The notes under the pieces were generated by a model. That model was not told where the DNA came from. It saw only the letters and a list, made by a program, of their open reading frames with translations, and did not search any database. A stretch of DNA of 64,000 nt from Planctomycetota bacterium (GTDB taxonomy: Bacteria; Planctomycetota; Phycisphaerae; UBA1845; UTPLA1): positions 62,001 to 126,000 of the forward strand of contig QEVG01000005.1 in the NCBI GenBank assembly GCA_003576905.1, given 5' to 3'. Below are positions 39,104-47,394 of this stretch, piece after piece. A program made the translations under genes and the position numbers. Position 1 is the first letter of the stretch; every line of letters starts with the position of its first letter.

Positions 39104-39679
39104 ATGACGCGGCTTCCTCCCAAACTGCTTATCTCCGCCTATCTCCAGGGCATTTTTCCGATGGGAGTGGACGGGCGCATCGAGTGGTTCTCGCCCGATC
39201 CGCGGGTGATCCTCCCGCTCGAAGCGTTTCACGCGCCGCGCACGCTGCGCCAGCTCGTCCGCCAGCGGCGGTTTGACGTTGAGATCAACAAGTCGTTCCG
39301 CGCGGTGATGGAGGCGTGCGCGGACCGCGAGGACGGAACATGGATCTCGCGCGAGATCATCCGCGCATACACGGAGCTGCACCGGCTGGGACTGGCGCAC
39401 AGCGTGGAGGCCTGGAAGGACGGCCGGCTCGCGGGAGGGCTTTACGGCGTTTCCATCGGCGGGGCCTTTTTCGGCGAGAGCATGTTCCATGCCGCGCGCG
39501 ATGCCAGCAAGGTGGCCCTCGTCGCGCTCGTGGAGCGGATGCGCGACCGGGGCTTCGCGCTGCTCGACGTGCAGTTCATGACGACGCACCTGCGGCGCTT
39601 CGGGGCGGTGGAGATTCCGCGCGAGGACTACCTGACGCGGCTGGCGAATGCCGTGGAGCTGCCGGTTACATTCGTGTAA
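39104..39679 (+). CDS. aat: Leucyl/phenylalanyl-tRNA-protein transferase
   Basis: 191 residues (family usually 200-240). Family motifs: YLQGIFPMG, WFSPDPRVILPLE, WISREIIRAYTELHRLGLAHSVEAW, GGLYGVSIGGAFFGESMFH, LDVQFMTTHLRRFGAVEIPR. The enzyme adds Leu or Phe to proteins with N-terminal Arg or Lys and so marks them for ClpAP (N-end rule). No clear ribosome-binding site precedes ATG 39104; an in-frame GTG at 39089 is an alternative. Convergent with the HU gene, from which a terminator separates it. Confidence 0.92.
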   Translation: MTRLPPKLLISAYLQGIFPMGVDGRIEWFSPDPRVILPLEAFHAPRTLRQLVRQRRFDVEINKSFRAVMEACADREDGTWISREIIRAYTELHRLGLAHSVEAWKDGRLAGGLYGVSIGGAFFGESMFHAARDASKVALVALVERMRDRGFALLDVQFMTTHLRRFGAVEIPREDYLTRLANAVELPVTFV

Positions 39680-39697
39680 GGCGGGGAGCGTTTCGGT

Positions 39698-39739
39698 AAA
39701 AAGAACAACGCCCCGACGATGGGTCGCATCTCCGGGGCG
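39698..39739 (-). terminator. Terminator of the first HU gene
   Basis: CGCCCCG (39709-39715) pairs with CGGGGCG (39733-39739). On the minus strand it is followed by TTGTTCTTTTT. Confidence 0.65.
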
Positions 39740-39811
39740 CTTGCATCAAAGGCTTGTTGCCAATGCTGTCGTGCCGTGGCGCTCACGGGCAGACATCGCT
39801 CGGACGCACGA

Positions 39812-40102
39812 TTACTTCTTACCGGTAAGAATCGCGTCCTTGGCGGCCTTTGCCACGCGGAACTTCACGACCTTCTTGGCCGGAATCTTGATCGCCTCGC
39901 CGGTCGCGGGGTTTCGGCCCATGCGCGCCTTGCGATTGACCAGGACCAGCTTGCCCACGCCGGGCAGCGTGAAGCCGTTCTTCGCCTGCTTGTACGCGGT
40001 GTCAACCAGCGTATCCATGAAGGCGATCACCTGCTTGCGCGTCATCTCGTTCTGTTCGGCCAGATGACTGATCAACGCCGACTTGCTCATTGCCTTGGCC
40101 AT
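39812..40102 (-). CDS. hup: HU-family DNA-binding protein (copy 1)
   Basis: 96 residues from ATG 40102, with AAAGGAGTG upstream. Dimeric HU fold: helical start SALISHLAEQNEMTRKQV, then LPGVGKLVLVNRKARMGRNPATGEAI (the DNA-binding arm has the family GRNPATGE signature) and a basic C-terminus (KKVVKFRVAKAAKDAI). It bends and compacts DNA. A close paralogue is at 55409; the arm and C-terminal half are nearly identical, the N-terminal helices less so. The strong promoter suggests abundant expression. Confidence 0.93.
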   Translation of the reverse strand: MAKAMSKSALISHLAEQNEMTRKQVIAFMDTLVDTAYKQAKNGFTLPGVGKLVLVNRKARMGRNPATGEAIKIPAKKVVKFRVAKAAKDAILTGKK

Positions 40103-40167
40103 CGTCACTCCTTTGTGTCATGGTGTACTTCCATCGGGCCGCACCTCCACGGCCCTTACGGGGGCGA

Positions 40168-40196
40168 AATCTACAGCCGCCCGGCAGGGATGACAA
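40168..40196 (-). promoter_or_regulatory. Promoter of HU copy 1
   Basis: Minus strand: TTGTCA (40191-40196), 17 bp, TAGATT (40168-40173). About 60-95 bp upstream of the start codon. Confidence 0.65.
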
Positions 40197-40371
40197 GCAG
40201 AAAAGCCTTGTTTTTCAAGGGTTTCTTGAATCGTCCGGCCGGCGCACCGGCGGCATACCCCGGCGCGGCGGCGAGGGACCGCGCTGCATGCGAAAGGCGC
40301 CCGGCCCGCCGTGCCCGACAAGGATACGCAGAAACCCCTTAAAATCAGGGCTTTTTGACGCACCCGGCCGG

Positions 40372-42114
40372 TCAATCACGCCGCGCATAAACCCAGCCGA
40401 CAGCGAGCCGTCCACGGCGGACCGAATGAACGACCTCGAACCGGGCGGCGAGAAGCTCGGGCGGGGGCCAGTCCGGGGGCAGATCGCCGTAGCCGAGCAG
40501 GTTGTTGATATGCAGCAGGACGAAGTCCGCGCTGTCGATCGACGGGGCCGGCGGCACGGTCGCGCTGTCCGGCGTGACACCGCGGGGAACAAAGATGAAA
40601 TGCGGTTCGGCCGGCATGACGCCGCGGATGATCCGCTCCTCCCAGAGGTAACTGACGACGCGATCGCCGCGCTTTACCTTCCCGCCGTCCGTGCACCAGC
40701 GCACAAGCGATTCGACGCCGTCGCTCGGCGTCTGGATAAGGTTGCGATAGCCGCGCGACTCGGCCCCAAGCCAGCGGTCGCCGACCGTGTCGTACCCGTA
40801 CAGGTGATACCACGGAAACTCCGAGCGGGCCCGCCAGCCCAGATGACAGACCATCGTCACCACGACAACCACCCAGGCAGGGGCCGCCCGGGCGCTGCGG
40901 GCGCGCAGCCAGCGGTGGATTTCGACCGATAGCGCGGCGGTCAGGACGATGATCGCCGGATAAACCCCCATGAGGTAAAAGGTCTGCCGAAGCGGTAGAA
41001 GGCAGATGATGACGACATAAAAGACGAAGGAAAGGACACATGCCCGCCAGCGCCCGTCATCGCGCTCACGGAAGGCGGCGAACACGAGCGCGATGCAGGT
41101 TACGATGCCGAGCGGCACGGTGAGCTTGACGAGGAGTATTCCCGCGTACAGGCGCAAATGGTCGTCCCACAGCGCCAGCGGAAACGAATTGTCCCAGCGA
41201 AGCAGGCGCCGGAGGATCTCGCGCGCGATCTGGTGATCGGTAATGTGCACGGGCATCAGCACGCAGCAGGAGACGAGCGCGAAAGCAGTCAGCGAGAGGA
41301 ATCGCGGCCACGGCCCGGCGGCGTCGACGCGGCTGCGCAGCGCCCCGCGGATCGACATGCACCACAGCGCCGCAAGCGCGAGCCACCCGAAAACGGCGGC
41401 GGTCCGGGAGAACCACGCGAGACCCGCGGTCGCGACCAAGACGGCGAGCTGAAGAGCAAGAAGGCGATACAGCCAAAGCGTATCGGGCGACTTTTCCGCC
41501 GCTTCGCGCGCCGGCCGCGCGCCGGCCGCGAGCATCATTACGCCGCTGACGGGTATGAGAAAAATCGCGAAGAGCTTCGAGCCCACGGCGCACGCCAGCA
41601 GGAGCCCGGTCAGAAGCCAGGTCCGCGGCGAGGGGGCGTGCAGGTGCCGCACCAGCGCCCAGAGGGCGAGCGTCGAAAAGCAGGCAAAGAACACATCGCC
41701 CTCGGTCATGGAGATGCGGCCGAAGGAAATGAAGTAGGGCGAGAGGGCCAGCAGGACGACGGCGAGACCGGCGGCCATCGGGCCGAAGCAGGCGCGGGCC
41801 AGGGCCCCGGTCGCGATGATCGTCACGGCGCCGACCACGAGGCTGATGCATCGGGCGGTCTTCAGGTCGTCGCGGCCGGTGACGCCGAATACTGCGGCGC
41901 AGACATACATCGGCAGCCGCATCTGCGAGGCGTCGAGCGTGGGAGCGCTCCCGGCAATCGGGTGGCGCATGAGATCGACCGCGATGTCGTGATCGACCGC
42001 TTCGTCCCAGAGCGTTTCGAGGTCTCGAGAGGAGTTCCATCCGATGGCGGCGAAGAGCAGCGCGGCGGCGATGCTCACTGCGATGGATAGTCTGTCGGCC
42101 GCCTCACGGGTCAT
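40372..42114 (-). CDS. GT39/ArnT-like membrane glycosyltransferase
   Basis: 580 residues with ten or more hydrophobic helices. The first loop carries LWDEAVDHDIAVDLM, with the acidic D-E pair typical of the catalytic loop of PMT/ArnT GT-C enzymes. FGRISMTEGDVFFACFSTLALWALVRHL matches the family's second luminal loop and helix. The C-terminal part (about 440-580) is soluble. Such enzymes move sugars from polyprenyl phosphate to protein or lipid. It could use the product of the DPM1-like enzyme at 30.8 kb. Substrate and acceptor are unknown. Confidence 0.8.
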   Translation of the reverse strand: MTREAADRLSIAVSIAAALLFAAIGWNSSRDLETLWDEAVDHDIAVDLMRHPIAGSAPTLDASQMRLPMYVCAAVFGVTGRDDLKTARCISLVVGAVTIIATGALARACFGPMAAGLAVVLLALSPYFISFGRISMTEGDVFFACFSTLALWALVRHLHAPSPRTWLLTGLLLACAVGSKLFAIFLIPVSGVMMLAAGARPAREAAEKSPDTLWLYRLLALQLAVLVATAGLAWFSRTAAVFGWLALAALWCMSIRGALRSRVDAAGPWPRFLSLTAFALVSCCVLMPVHITDHQIAREILRRLLRWDNSFPLALWDDHLRLYAGILLVKLTVPLGIVTCIALVFAAFRERDDGRWRACVLSFVFYVVIICLLPLRQTFYLMGVYPAIIVLTAALSVEIHRWLRARSARAAPAWVVVVVTMVCHLGWRARSEFPWYHLYGYDTVGDRWLGAESRGYRNLIQTPSDGVESLVRWCTDGGKVKRGDRVVSYLWEERIIRGVMPAEPHFIFVPRGVTPDSATVPPAPSIDSADFVLLHINNLLGYGDLPPDWPPPELLAARFEVVHSVRRGRLAVGWVYARRD

Positions 42115-42264
42115 TGAGTATGAATCGGAAGAAGACGGATACCCCGTGCACGTGCGCGGCGAATGTTTGTCGCGGTGTTCGAACTTTGGCTACCGGCATT
42201 TTTCGGGCGGGCCGTCGAGGCATCGACCGAAGTCCTGAAGGGCCGAAGCGCTGAATTCGCGCGG

Positions 42265-43020
42265 TCAGGGCCGGGAAGCAATCGCCTGCGCCAGCGGATT
42301 GACCACGAGGGGGGCGATCTTCGTCGTCGCCCACTCCTCGGCGCGCTCGGAAAGCTCGCGGTGGGCATCGACGAGGCTCTCGTTGGGCTGAAAGCCCCAG
42401 TACCTGCGAAAAGTCAGGAACACGCTCAGAGGCTGGGCGTCGTAATGCCCGGTGCGAACCTCGTACGTGGAAGTTCGGCTCTTGATTTCGACGTATGCCT
42501 GGGTGTCGCAGGAGTCGGTGAGGGCGAGTCCAAGGAATGGCTGGGCGTCAATGGTCTGCATCGCGGCATCGTGCGAGAGCAGGCCCGCGAGGGGCCCCTC
42601 GGAAAAAAAAGTATCGGCGACGAGCTGGTCGTGATTGCCGCGGTACTCAAGGTCAAACCCGATGACCACTTCGAGGTGGTCGTAGTCGAGCTCGCCGAGC
42701 GTCAGGTGGTACGGGGCCATTTTAAGGACGACCTGGGCAAGGCGGTCGGCCTCCTCGATGGCGGGCGGGTTGAAGTGGCCGAGGCGAATGGCCGATGGGT
42801 CGAGCCGGAGCCACCGTTTGGCGCCCTCTTCGTTTTCATCCTCTTCGAGCAGGAGGGACGCGTCCTCGCGCTTGCGGAGCTTTCGAAGACCGGGGAACTC
42901 CTTGCGGACGCTGTCGAAGAAATGCAGCACGGTCTCGCGTTCGAGGCCGAGTTCGAGCTTCAGGAACAACCGCGTGGCGATGTGGAAGTCGTCACAGTGC
43001 GCGCCGAATGCAACGCTCAT
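42265..43020 (-). CDS. Conserved-looking hypothetical protein
   Basis: 251 residues. ATG 43020 has GGAGGAA upstream and a good promoter at 43071-43099, so expression is likely. No signal peptide or membrane helix; soluble, slightly acidic, with aromatic-rich segments (YHLTLGELDYDHLEVVIGFDLEYRGNHDQLV, FRRYWGFQPNESLVDAHRELSERAEEW). I do not recognise the family. Codon use and coding bias agree with the neighbours. It precedes the GT39-like gene by 150 bp on the same strand. Confidence 0.65.
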   Translation of the reverse strand: MSVAFGAHCDDFHIATRLFLKLELGLERETVLHFFDSVRKEFPGLRKLRKREDASLLLEEDENEEGAKRWLRLDPSAIRLGHFNPPAIEEADRLAQVVLKMAPYHLTLGELDYDHLEVVIGFDLEYRGNHDQLVADTFFSEGPLAGLLSHDAAMQTIDAQPFLGLALTDSCDTQAYVEIKSRTSTYEVRTGHYDAQPLSVFLTFRRYWGFQPNESLVDAHRELSERAEEWATTKIAPLVVNPLAQAIASRP

Positions 43021-43070
43021 CGCTTTGTTCCTCCATGATGGTGCGCGGTCCCTCGCGCCGCCGTAAATGG

Positions 43071-43099
43071 ATTATGCAGAAGTTGCCGCCGCAGTTCAA
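43071..43099 (-). promoter_or_regulatory. Promoter of the hypothetical gene at 42265
   Basis: Minus strand: TTGAAC (43094-43099), 17 bp, CATAAT (43071-43076), 50 bp before the start codon. The rest of the 313-bp spacer up to the protease gene at 43335 shows nothing else. Confidence 0.6.
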
Positions 43100-43334
43100 C
43101 CTTTTGAGGCGAAGGTTGCCGCGCGGCTCAGCGGATTCATTTCTCCGCGATGGTCAAATATCAAATGGCGCGGCCGTCGTTTCAATATCGGCGGTGGCCA
43201 CGCGGAGCGAACATCCGCGCTCCGAGGGGCATTTCGTCGCGAGCGCGCGAGCCTCAAGTTGACGCCATGTGCCCCCACGGCGACAATCCGCGCTCCGAAC
43301 CACTTCGTCCGGGCACACCCGGCAGGGAGACCTC

Positions 43335-44783
43335 ATGCCCAAGCGCAATCTCGCATGGATCCTCGTGATTGCGATGATCACTCTGCTGATGTGGCAGCTT
43401 CCGCAGACCATCGCGGGGCGGGACGCGGTCTATAAGGCGTTCGGCGCGCTGGCCGACGTAAAGGCCCAGATTCGCAAGCGATTCGTGGAGGATGTCGACG
43501 ACGAGGCGCTGACCCGCGCGGCAGTGGAGGCCGGGATTCGCGCCATGGTCCGACAGCTTCATGACCCGTACGCGATTTACCTGAACAGGGCCGAGTATGA
43601 ACGCTTCAAGAGCCGGACGGACGGACTGTTCGGGGGCATCGGTGTGGATGTCTGGGCAACGCCGCTGGGGCTGGAGGTGCTCAGCCGTGATCCGAATTCG
43701 CCCGCGGCGGAGGCGGACATTCTGCCCGGCGACATCATTACAAGGGTAAACGGCGAGGACGTGTCGAAGATGCCGCTGGTGGAGGCGGTGAACAATCTGC
43801 TGAACGGCCCGCCGGGGACGCCGGTGACGCTGGTGCTTCTGCGCCCGCGCGAGGGGGAGCTCGGCGAGCCGCGCGAGCTCACGCTGGAACGTTCAGTGAT
43901 TCACCTCGATCCAATCCGAGGCTGGTCGCGGTCCGCGGAGGGCGGCTGGCGCTTCATGCTCGACACCGAGCAGCGGATCGGCTACGTGCGGCTGACCAAG
44001 TTCACCCATGACGCGGCGCAGCGCCTGGACGAGGCCGCGCAGCGGCTGATCTCGGCCGGAATGCGCGGACTGATTCTGGATCTGCGTGAAAACACGGGCG
44101 GTCTGCTCGACAGCGCTCGCGAGGTGGCCGACCGTTTTCTCGAGACGGGCCTGATCGTACGTGTCAGCGGCCGCCGCGCGGATGAAAAGCAGTGGTTCGC
44201 AATGCGTGACGGCACGTACCCGGACCTTCCGATGGTCGTGCTGATAAACGGTTCGAGCGCCAGCGCCGCGGAGATCGTCGCCGGCGCGCTGCGCGACAAC
44301 GGTCGGGCGGCGGTCGTCGGCGAACGCTCCTACGGCAAGGGCAGCGTCCAGGAAGTGGTCGAGCTTGACGACGACAGCGGCGCCATCAAGCTCACGACGG
44401 CGTATTACTACCTTCCAAGCGGCCAGTGCATCAACCGCACGCCGAAGGCGGAAGAAAAGGACACATGGGGCGTCGAGCCGACCGTCGTCGTGCCGATGAA
44501 CGACGACGAACGCCGCAGGTGGCTCGCCATCTGGCGCGAAGTGGGGCGCGAAGTCGCCCAGGCGCCGACCACCCGCGAAAAGGAGCCCCTCGATGCGGCG
44601 TCGGACGAGGCCGATCCCGAGCGCGCGGCGGCGGCGCGGATCGTGCTGGAGGGAGACACGCAGCTTCGCGCCGCGGTCGATATTCTGCTCAGGCGGCTCG
44701 CGCCGAAGGGCGAGGGCCGCGATGCGGAGATGCCCGCCAGCGCGGCCCGAACGGGCGGCAGACCGACCGCGGCCGGCAAATAG
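43335..44783 (+). CDS. C-terminal processing peptidase (S41, CtpA-like)
   Basis: 482 residues. AGGGAGA upstream fixes ATG 43335. An N-terminal signal anchor (about 7-28), the S41 N-terminal helical region, a PDZ domain (about 95-190: GGIGVDVWAT, ILPGDIITRVNGEDV), then the catalytic domain with GYVRLTKFTHDA, LDLRENTGGLLDSA, INGSSASAAEIVAGAL (Ser308) and ERSYGKGSVQ (Lys335), the Ser-Lys dyad. It cleaves C-terminal tails of exported proteins. The last 80 residues are Ala- and Glu-rich and probably disordered. Confidence 0.93.
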   Translation: MPKRNLAWILVIAMITLLMWQLPQTIAGRDAVYKAFGALADVKAQIRKRFVEDVDDEALTRAAVEAGIRAMVRQLHDPYAIYLNRAEYERFKSRTDGLFGGIGVDVWATPLGLEVLSRDPNSPAAEADILPGDIITRVNGEDVSKMPLVEAVNNLLNGPPGTPVTLVLLRPREGELGEPRELTLERSVIHLDPIRGWSRSAEGGWRFMLDTEQRIGYVRLTKFTHDAAQRLDEAAQRLISAGMRGLILDLRENTGGLLDSAREVADRFLETGLIVRVSGRRADEKQWFAMRDGTYPDLPMVVLINGSSASAAEIVAGALRDNGRAAVVGERSYGKGSVQEVVELDDDSGAIKLTTAYYYLPSGQCINRTPKAEEKDTWGVEPTVVVPMNDDERRRWLAIWREVGREVAQAPTTREKEPLDAASDEADPERAAAARIVLEGDTQLRAAVDILLRRLAPKGEGRDAEMPASAARTGGRPTAAGK

Positions 44784-44915
44784 CCCTCATCAATCTACTA
44801 GGCGAAGGAGGAAGTTCAACCACCCTCGCCCGCGACGGCCGGCGACATTGATTCGTTCATTCGAATCGGACCGGCTGCGCACGTGCGCGTGGACCGTCGC
44901 GTGTCGCGCGACGAA

Positions 44916-45923
44916 TCAGGGGAAATGCAACTCGACGACGTTTTTGTCGGTCAGCACATGGGTGGCGTGTACCTGCTGGCCGTCGTGGACGGTTCCTCCC
45001 CAGATGCGGGCGCTCTTGAGCTTTTCGGCCAGCTCCCGGTGAACGAGGTGCGCCATGTCGTGGACTGTCGCCTCCGCCGGCAGAATGAACGGCGCGTCGC
45101 GATCGACGGGCTTGCCGGGCTTCTTGGCATAAACCCGGATCACGTTCAATAACTCGAACAGCGCCGCCATCATCTCCGGGAGGCCCTGGCCGGTCTTCGC
45201 TGAGATCGGAACAATGCGGAGCTCCGTGCCGCAAAGTTCCTGAAGCCCGGCCAGGTTGTCGGCCGCGCTGGGCGTATCGAGCTTGTTGGCGGCGACGAGC
45301 AGGCGTTTGGGAAGGGCCGCGGACTCGTCCTCGTCGAACTCCAACGTGGCCCGCGAGACGGGCTTGACGTTGTGTTCGCGCAGCCAGGCAAGCGGACGTT
45401 CGTACTGGTCGATCAACTCGATCGCGGACAGGTCGATGACATGCAATATGACATCGGCGGCGCGGATTGGGGCGATCATGCCGGGTTGGGCGTGCCCGAC
45501 CATGAGCGGGGGCATGTCGACAAGCTGAATGGGCACGTCTTCGTGGTGGGCCATGCCGGGAATCGCGGCGTGGGTGCTGTAGGGGAAGTCCGCGACTTCG
45601 ACTTTTGCGGAGGTCAGCGCGGCGAGGATGCTGCTCTTTCCGGTGTTGGGTTCGCCGAGCAGGACGACCTGCCCTGCGCCCTGGCGCGGAACCTGGAGCG
45701 GGTCGTGATGTCCGCCGCCGGCGTGTTTCGCGTGGCCCTTCTGCATTTCCTCGCGGGCGGTCTTGAGCTTCTGCTTGAGGGCGGCCTGGAGTTTTTCGCT
45801 CGCCTTGTGCTTGGGCACGAGCCGCAGCATCTCTTCCAGCGCGGCCACCTTTTCAGCGGGCGAAGCGGCCGAGCGGTATCGCTCCTCGGCCTTCTGGTAC
45901 ATGGGGGACTGGTTGACGGCCAT
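44916..45923 (-). CDS. OBG/DRG-like GTPase with C-terminal TGS domain
   Basis: 335 residues. N-terminal helical region (1-75), G1 GEPNTGKSS (about 90), G3 read as VDMPP instead of the usual D-x-x-G, G4 NKLD (about 217), and a C-terminal TGS domain (PAEATVHDMAHLVHRELAE..., about 275-335). Related GTPases bind ribosomes. Loss of the G3 glycine is seen in some TGS GTPases and may mean slow or altered GTP hydrolysis. TTGCCG, 18 bp and TATCCA lie just upstream. Divergent from radA with 85 bp between the starts. Confidence 0.8.
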   Translation of the reverse strand: MAVNQSPMYQKAEERYRSAASPAEKVAALEEMLRLVPKHKASEKLQAALKQKLKTAREEMQKGHAKHAGGGHHDPLQVPRQGAGQVVLLGEPNTGKSSILAALTSAKVEVADFPYSTHAAIPGMAHHEDVPIQLVDMPPLMVGHAQPGMIAPIRAADVILHVIDLSAIELIDQYERPLAWLREHNVKPVSRATLEFDEDESAALPKRLLVAANKLDTPSAADNLAGLQELCGTELRIVPISAKTGQGLPEMMAALFELLNVIRVYAKKPGKPVDRDAPFILPAEATVHDMAHLVHRELAEKLKSARIWGGTVHDGQQVHATHVLTDKNVVELHFP

Positions 45924-46008
45924 GGTGAGTTCTCGCGGATGGATACTCGGCCAACATGATACACGGCAACCTGTCGCTTGCGAGCCAACAGGGGCGTATC
46001 ATGCCGGT

Positions 46009-47394
46009 GTGGCACGGAAGCACACACAATTCATCTGCGAAAACTGCGGCCGGGTGCATGCCCAGTGGATGGGAAAGTGCCCCGATTGCGGCGAGTGGAA
46101 CAGCCTCGTCGAGCAGGTCGTACAGGGCGCGGCCGAAGACAAGCACCGCCCGGCAATCGAAGGCGTGCCGATAGGGAGGGAAGACTCCGACGAAATACTC
46201 ATCCCGATTTCAAAGGTGCAGCCGGATTCGACGCGCCGATACGTAACCGGCATCGGCGAGTTCGACCGCGTCCTCGGCGGGGGGATCGTGCCCGGCTCGG
46301 CGATCCTCATCGGCGGCGATCCGGGCATCGGGAAATCGACGCTGCTGCTTCAGGTGGGTCACGCCCTTGCGACCGCTGGCCGCAAGACGATCTACATCAG
46401 CAGCGAGGAATCGCTCGGTCAGGTGCGGCTTCGGGCGGCGCGGCTGGGCGGCGACCGCTCGTCCATGCTGGCCGCGGCCCAGTCGAATCTCGACATTATC
46501 TGCAACCTTCTCCACAACCAGCGGCCCGAGGTCGTCGTAGTAGACTCGGTGCAGATGGTCTATCGCCCCGACATGACCGCCGCGCCGGGCTCGGTGACGC
46601 AGCTCCGCGATGCCGCCGCCCGGCTGATCTGGCTGGCCAAGCGGCTCAACTTCGCACTGCTGCTCGTGGGCCACGTCACCAAGGAGGGCGCTATCGCGGG
46701 GCCGATGATCCTCGAACATCTCGTGGACTGCGTGGCCTACTTCGAGGGCGACCGGTTTCACACGCATCGCCTCGTTCGCGCCGTGAAGAACCGCTTCGGC
46801 TCGACGGATGAGCTGGGCATTTTTGAAATGACAGACGCCGGGCTGCTTCCCGTGGAGGACCCGTCGAAGCTCTTCCTTCAGAATCAGAAGGATTCCCGGC
46901 CGGGCAGCGTCATCCTCGCGGCGTGCGAGGGGAGCCGTACGCTCCTTGTCGAGGTGCAGGCCCTGTGCGCGCAGTCCGTGTTCGGCGCGGCCAAGCGCAA
47001 GGCCACCGGCGTGGACGCAGGCCGGGTCGCGATGATCCTTGCGGTGCTCGAAAAGCACGCCCAGTGCGTCCTCGGCGATCAAGACGTTTTCGTGAACGTG
47101 GTCGGCGGGGTGCGCGTGCACGAACCGGCCGCCGACCTCGCAATCGCGCTGGCGGTGCTCGGTACGCTGACCGGCCGCGCCCTGCCCACCGGGGTCGTGG
47201 TCTGCGGAGAACTCGGGTTGGGCGCGGAGTTGCGGCCCGTGCATCATCAGCGGCAGCGGCTCTCCGAGGCGGCCCGGGTCGGTTTTCGCGGCTTCATCCT
47301 GCCGAAATCGTCGTCCCCCGCCGCGAAGGCGCCCGCCGGAATCGACCTGTTTTCCTGCGAAAGCCTTGAGCATGCCATCCGACACCTTGGTTGA
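46009..47394 (+). CDS. radA: DNA repair protein RadA/Sms
   Basis: 461 residues from a GTG start. Zinc finger C-E-N-C-G (10-13) and C-P-D-C-G (24-27), P-loop GGDPGIGKSTLLLQ, the RadA signature KNRFG, and a C-terminal Lon-like domain (GGVRVHEPAADLAIALAVLG). RadA is a RecA-like ATPase that helps branch migration in recombination. The start was placed at the GTG because it directly precedes the zinc finger, as in the family. The next gene overlaps its end by 23 bp, so translation is probably coupled. Confidence 0.96.
   Translation: MARKHTQFICENCGRVHAQWMGKCPDCGEWNSLVEQVVQGAAEDKHRPAIEGVPIGREDSDEILIPISKVQPDSTRRYVTGIGEFDRVLGGGIVPGSAILIGGDPGIGKSTLLLQVGHALATAGRKTIYISSEESLGQVRLRAARLGGDRSSMLAAAQSNLDIICNLLHNQRPEVVVVDSVQMVYRPDMTAAPGSVTQLRDAAARLIWLAKRLNFALLLVGHVTKEGAIAGPMILEHLVDCVAYFEGDRFHTHRLVRAVKNRFGSTDELGIFEMTDAGLLPVEDPSKLFLQNQKDSRPGSVILAACEGSRTLLVEVQALCAQSVFGAAKRKATGVDAGRVAMILAVLEKHAQCVLGDQDVFVNVVGGVRVHEPAADLAIALAVLGTLTGRALPTGVVVCGELGLGAELRPVHHQRQRLSEAARVGFRGFILPKSSSPAAKAPAGIDLFSCESLEHAIRHLG

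Noticed and set aside
40200-40240. Weak hairpin CCTTG/CAAGG with a T-rich loop upstream of HU copy 1
   Set aside because: Only five base pairs, with T residues in the loop instead of after the stem; not a convincing terminator.
43067-43435. Plus-strand open frame overlapping the start of the S41 peptidase
   Set aside because: It overlaps the real start in another frame, has no ribosome-binding site, and the peptidase start is well supported.
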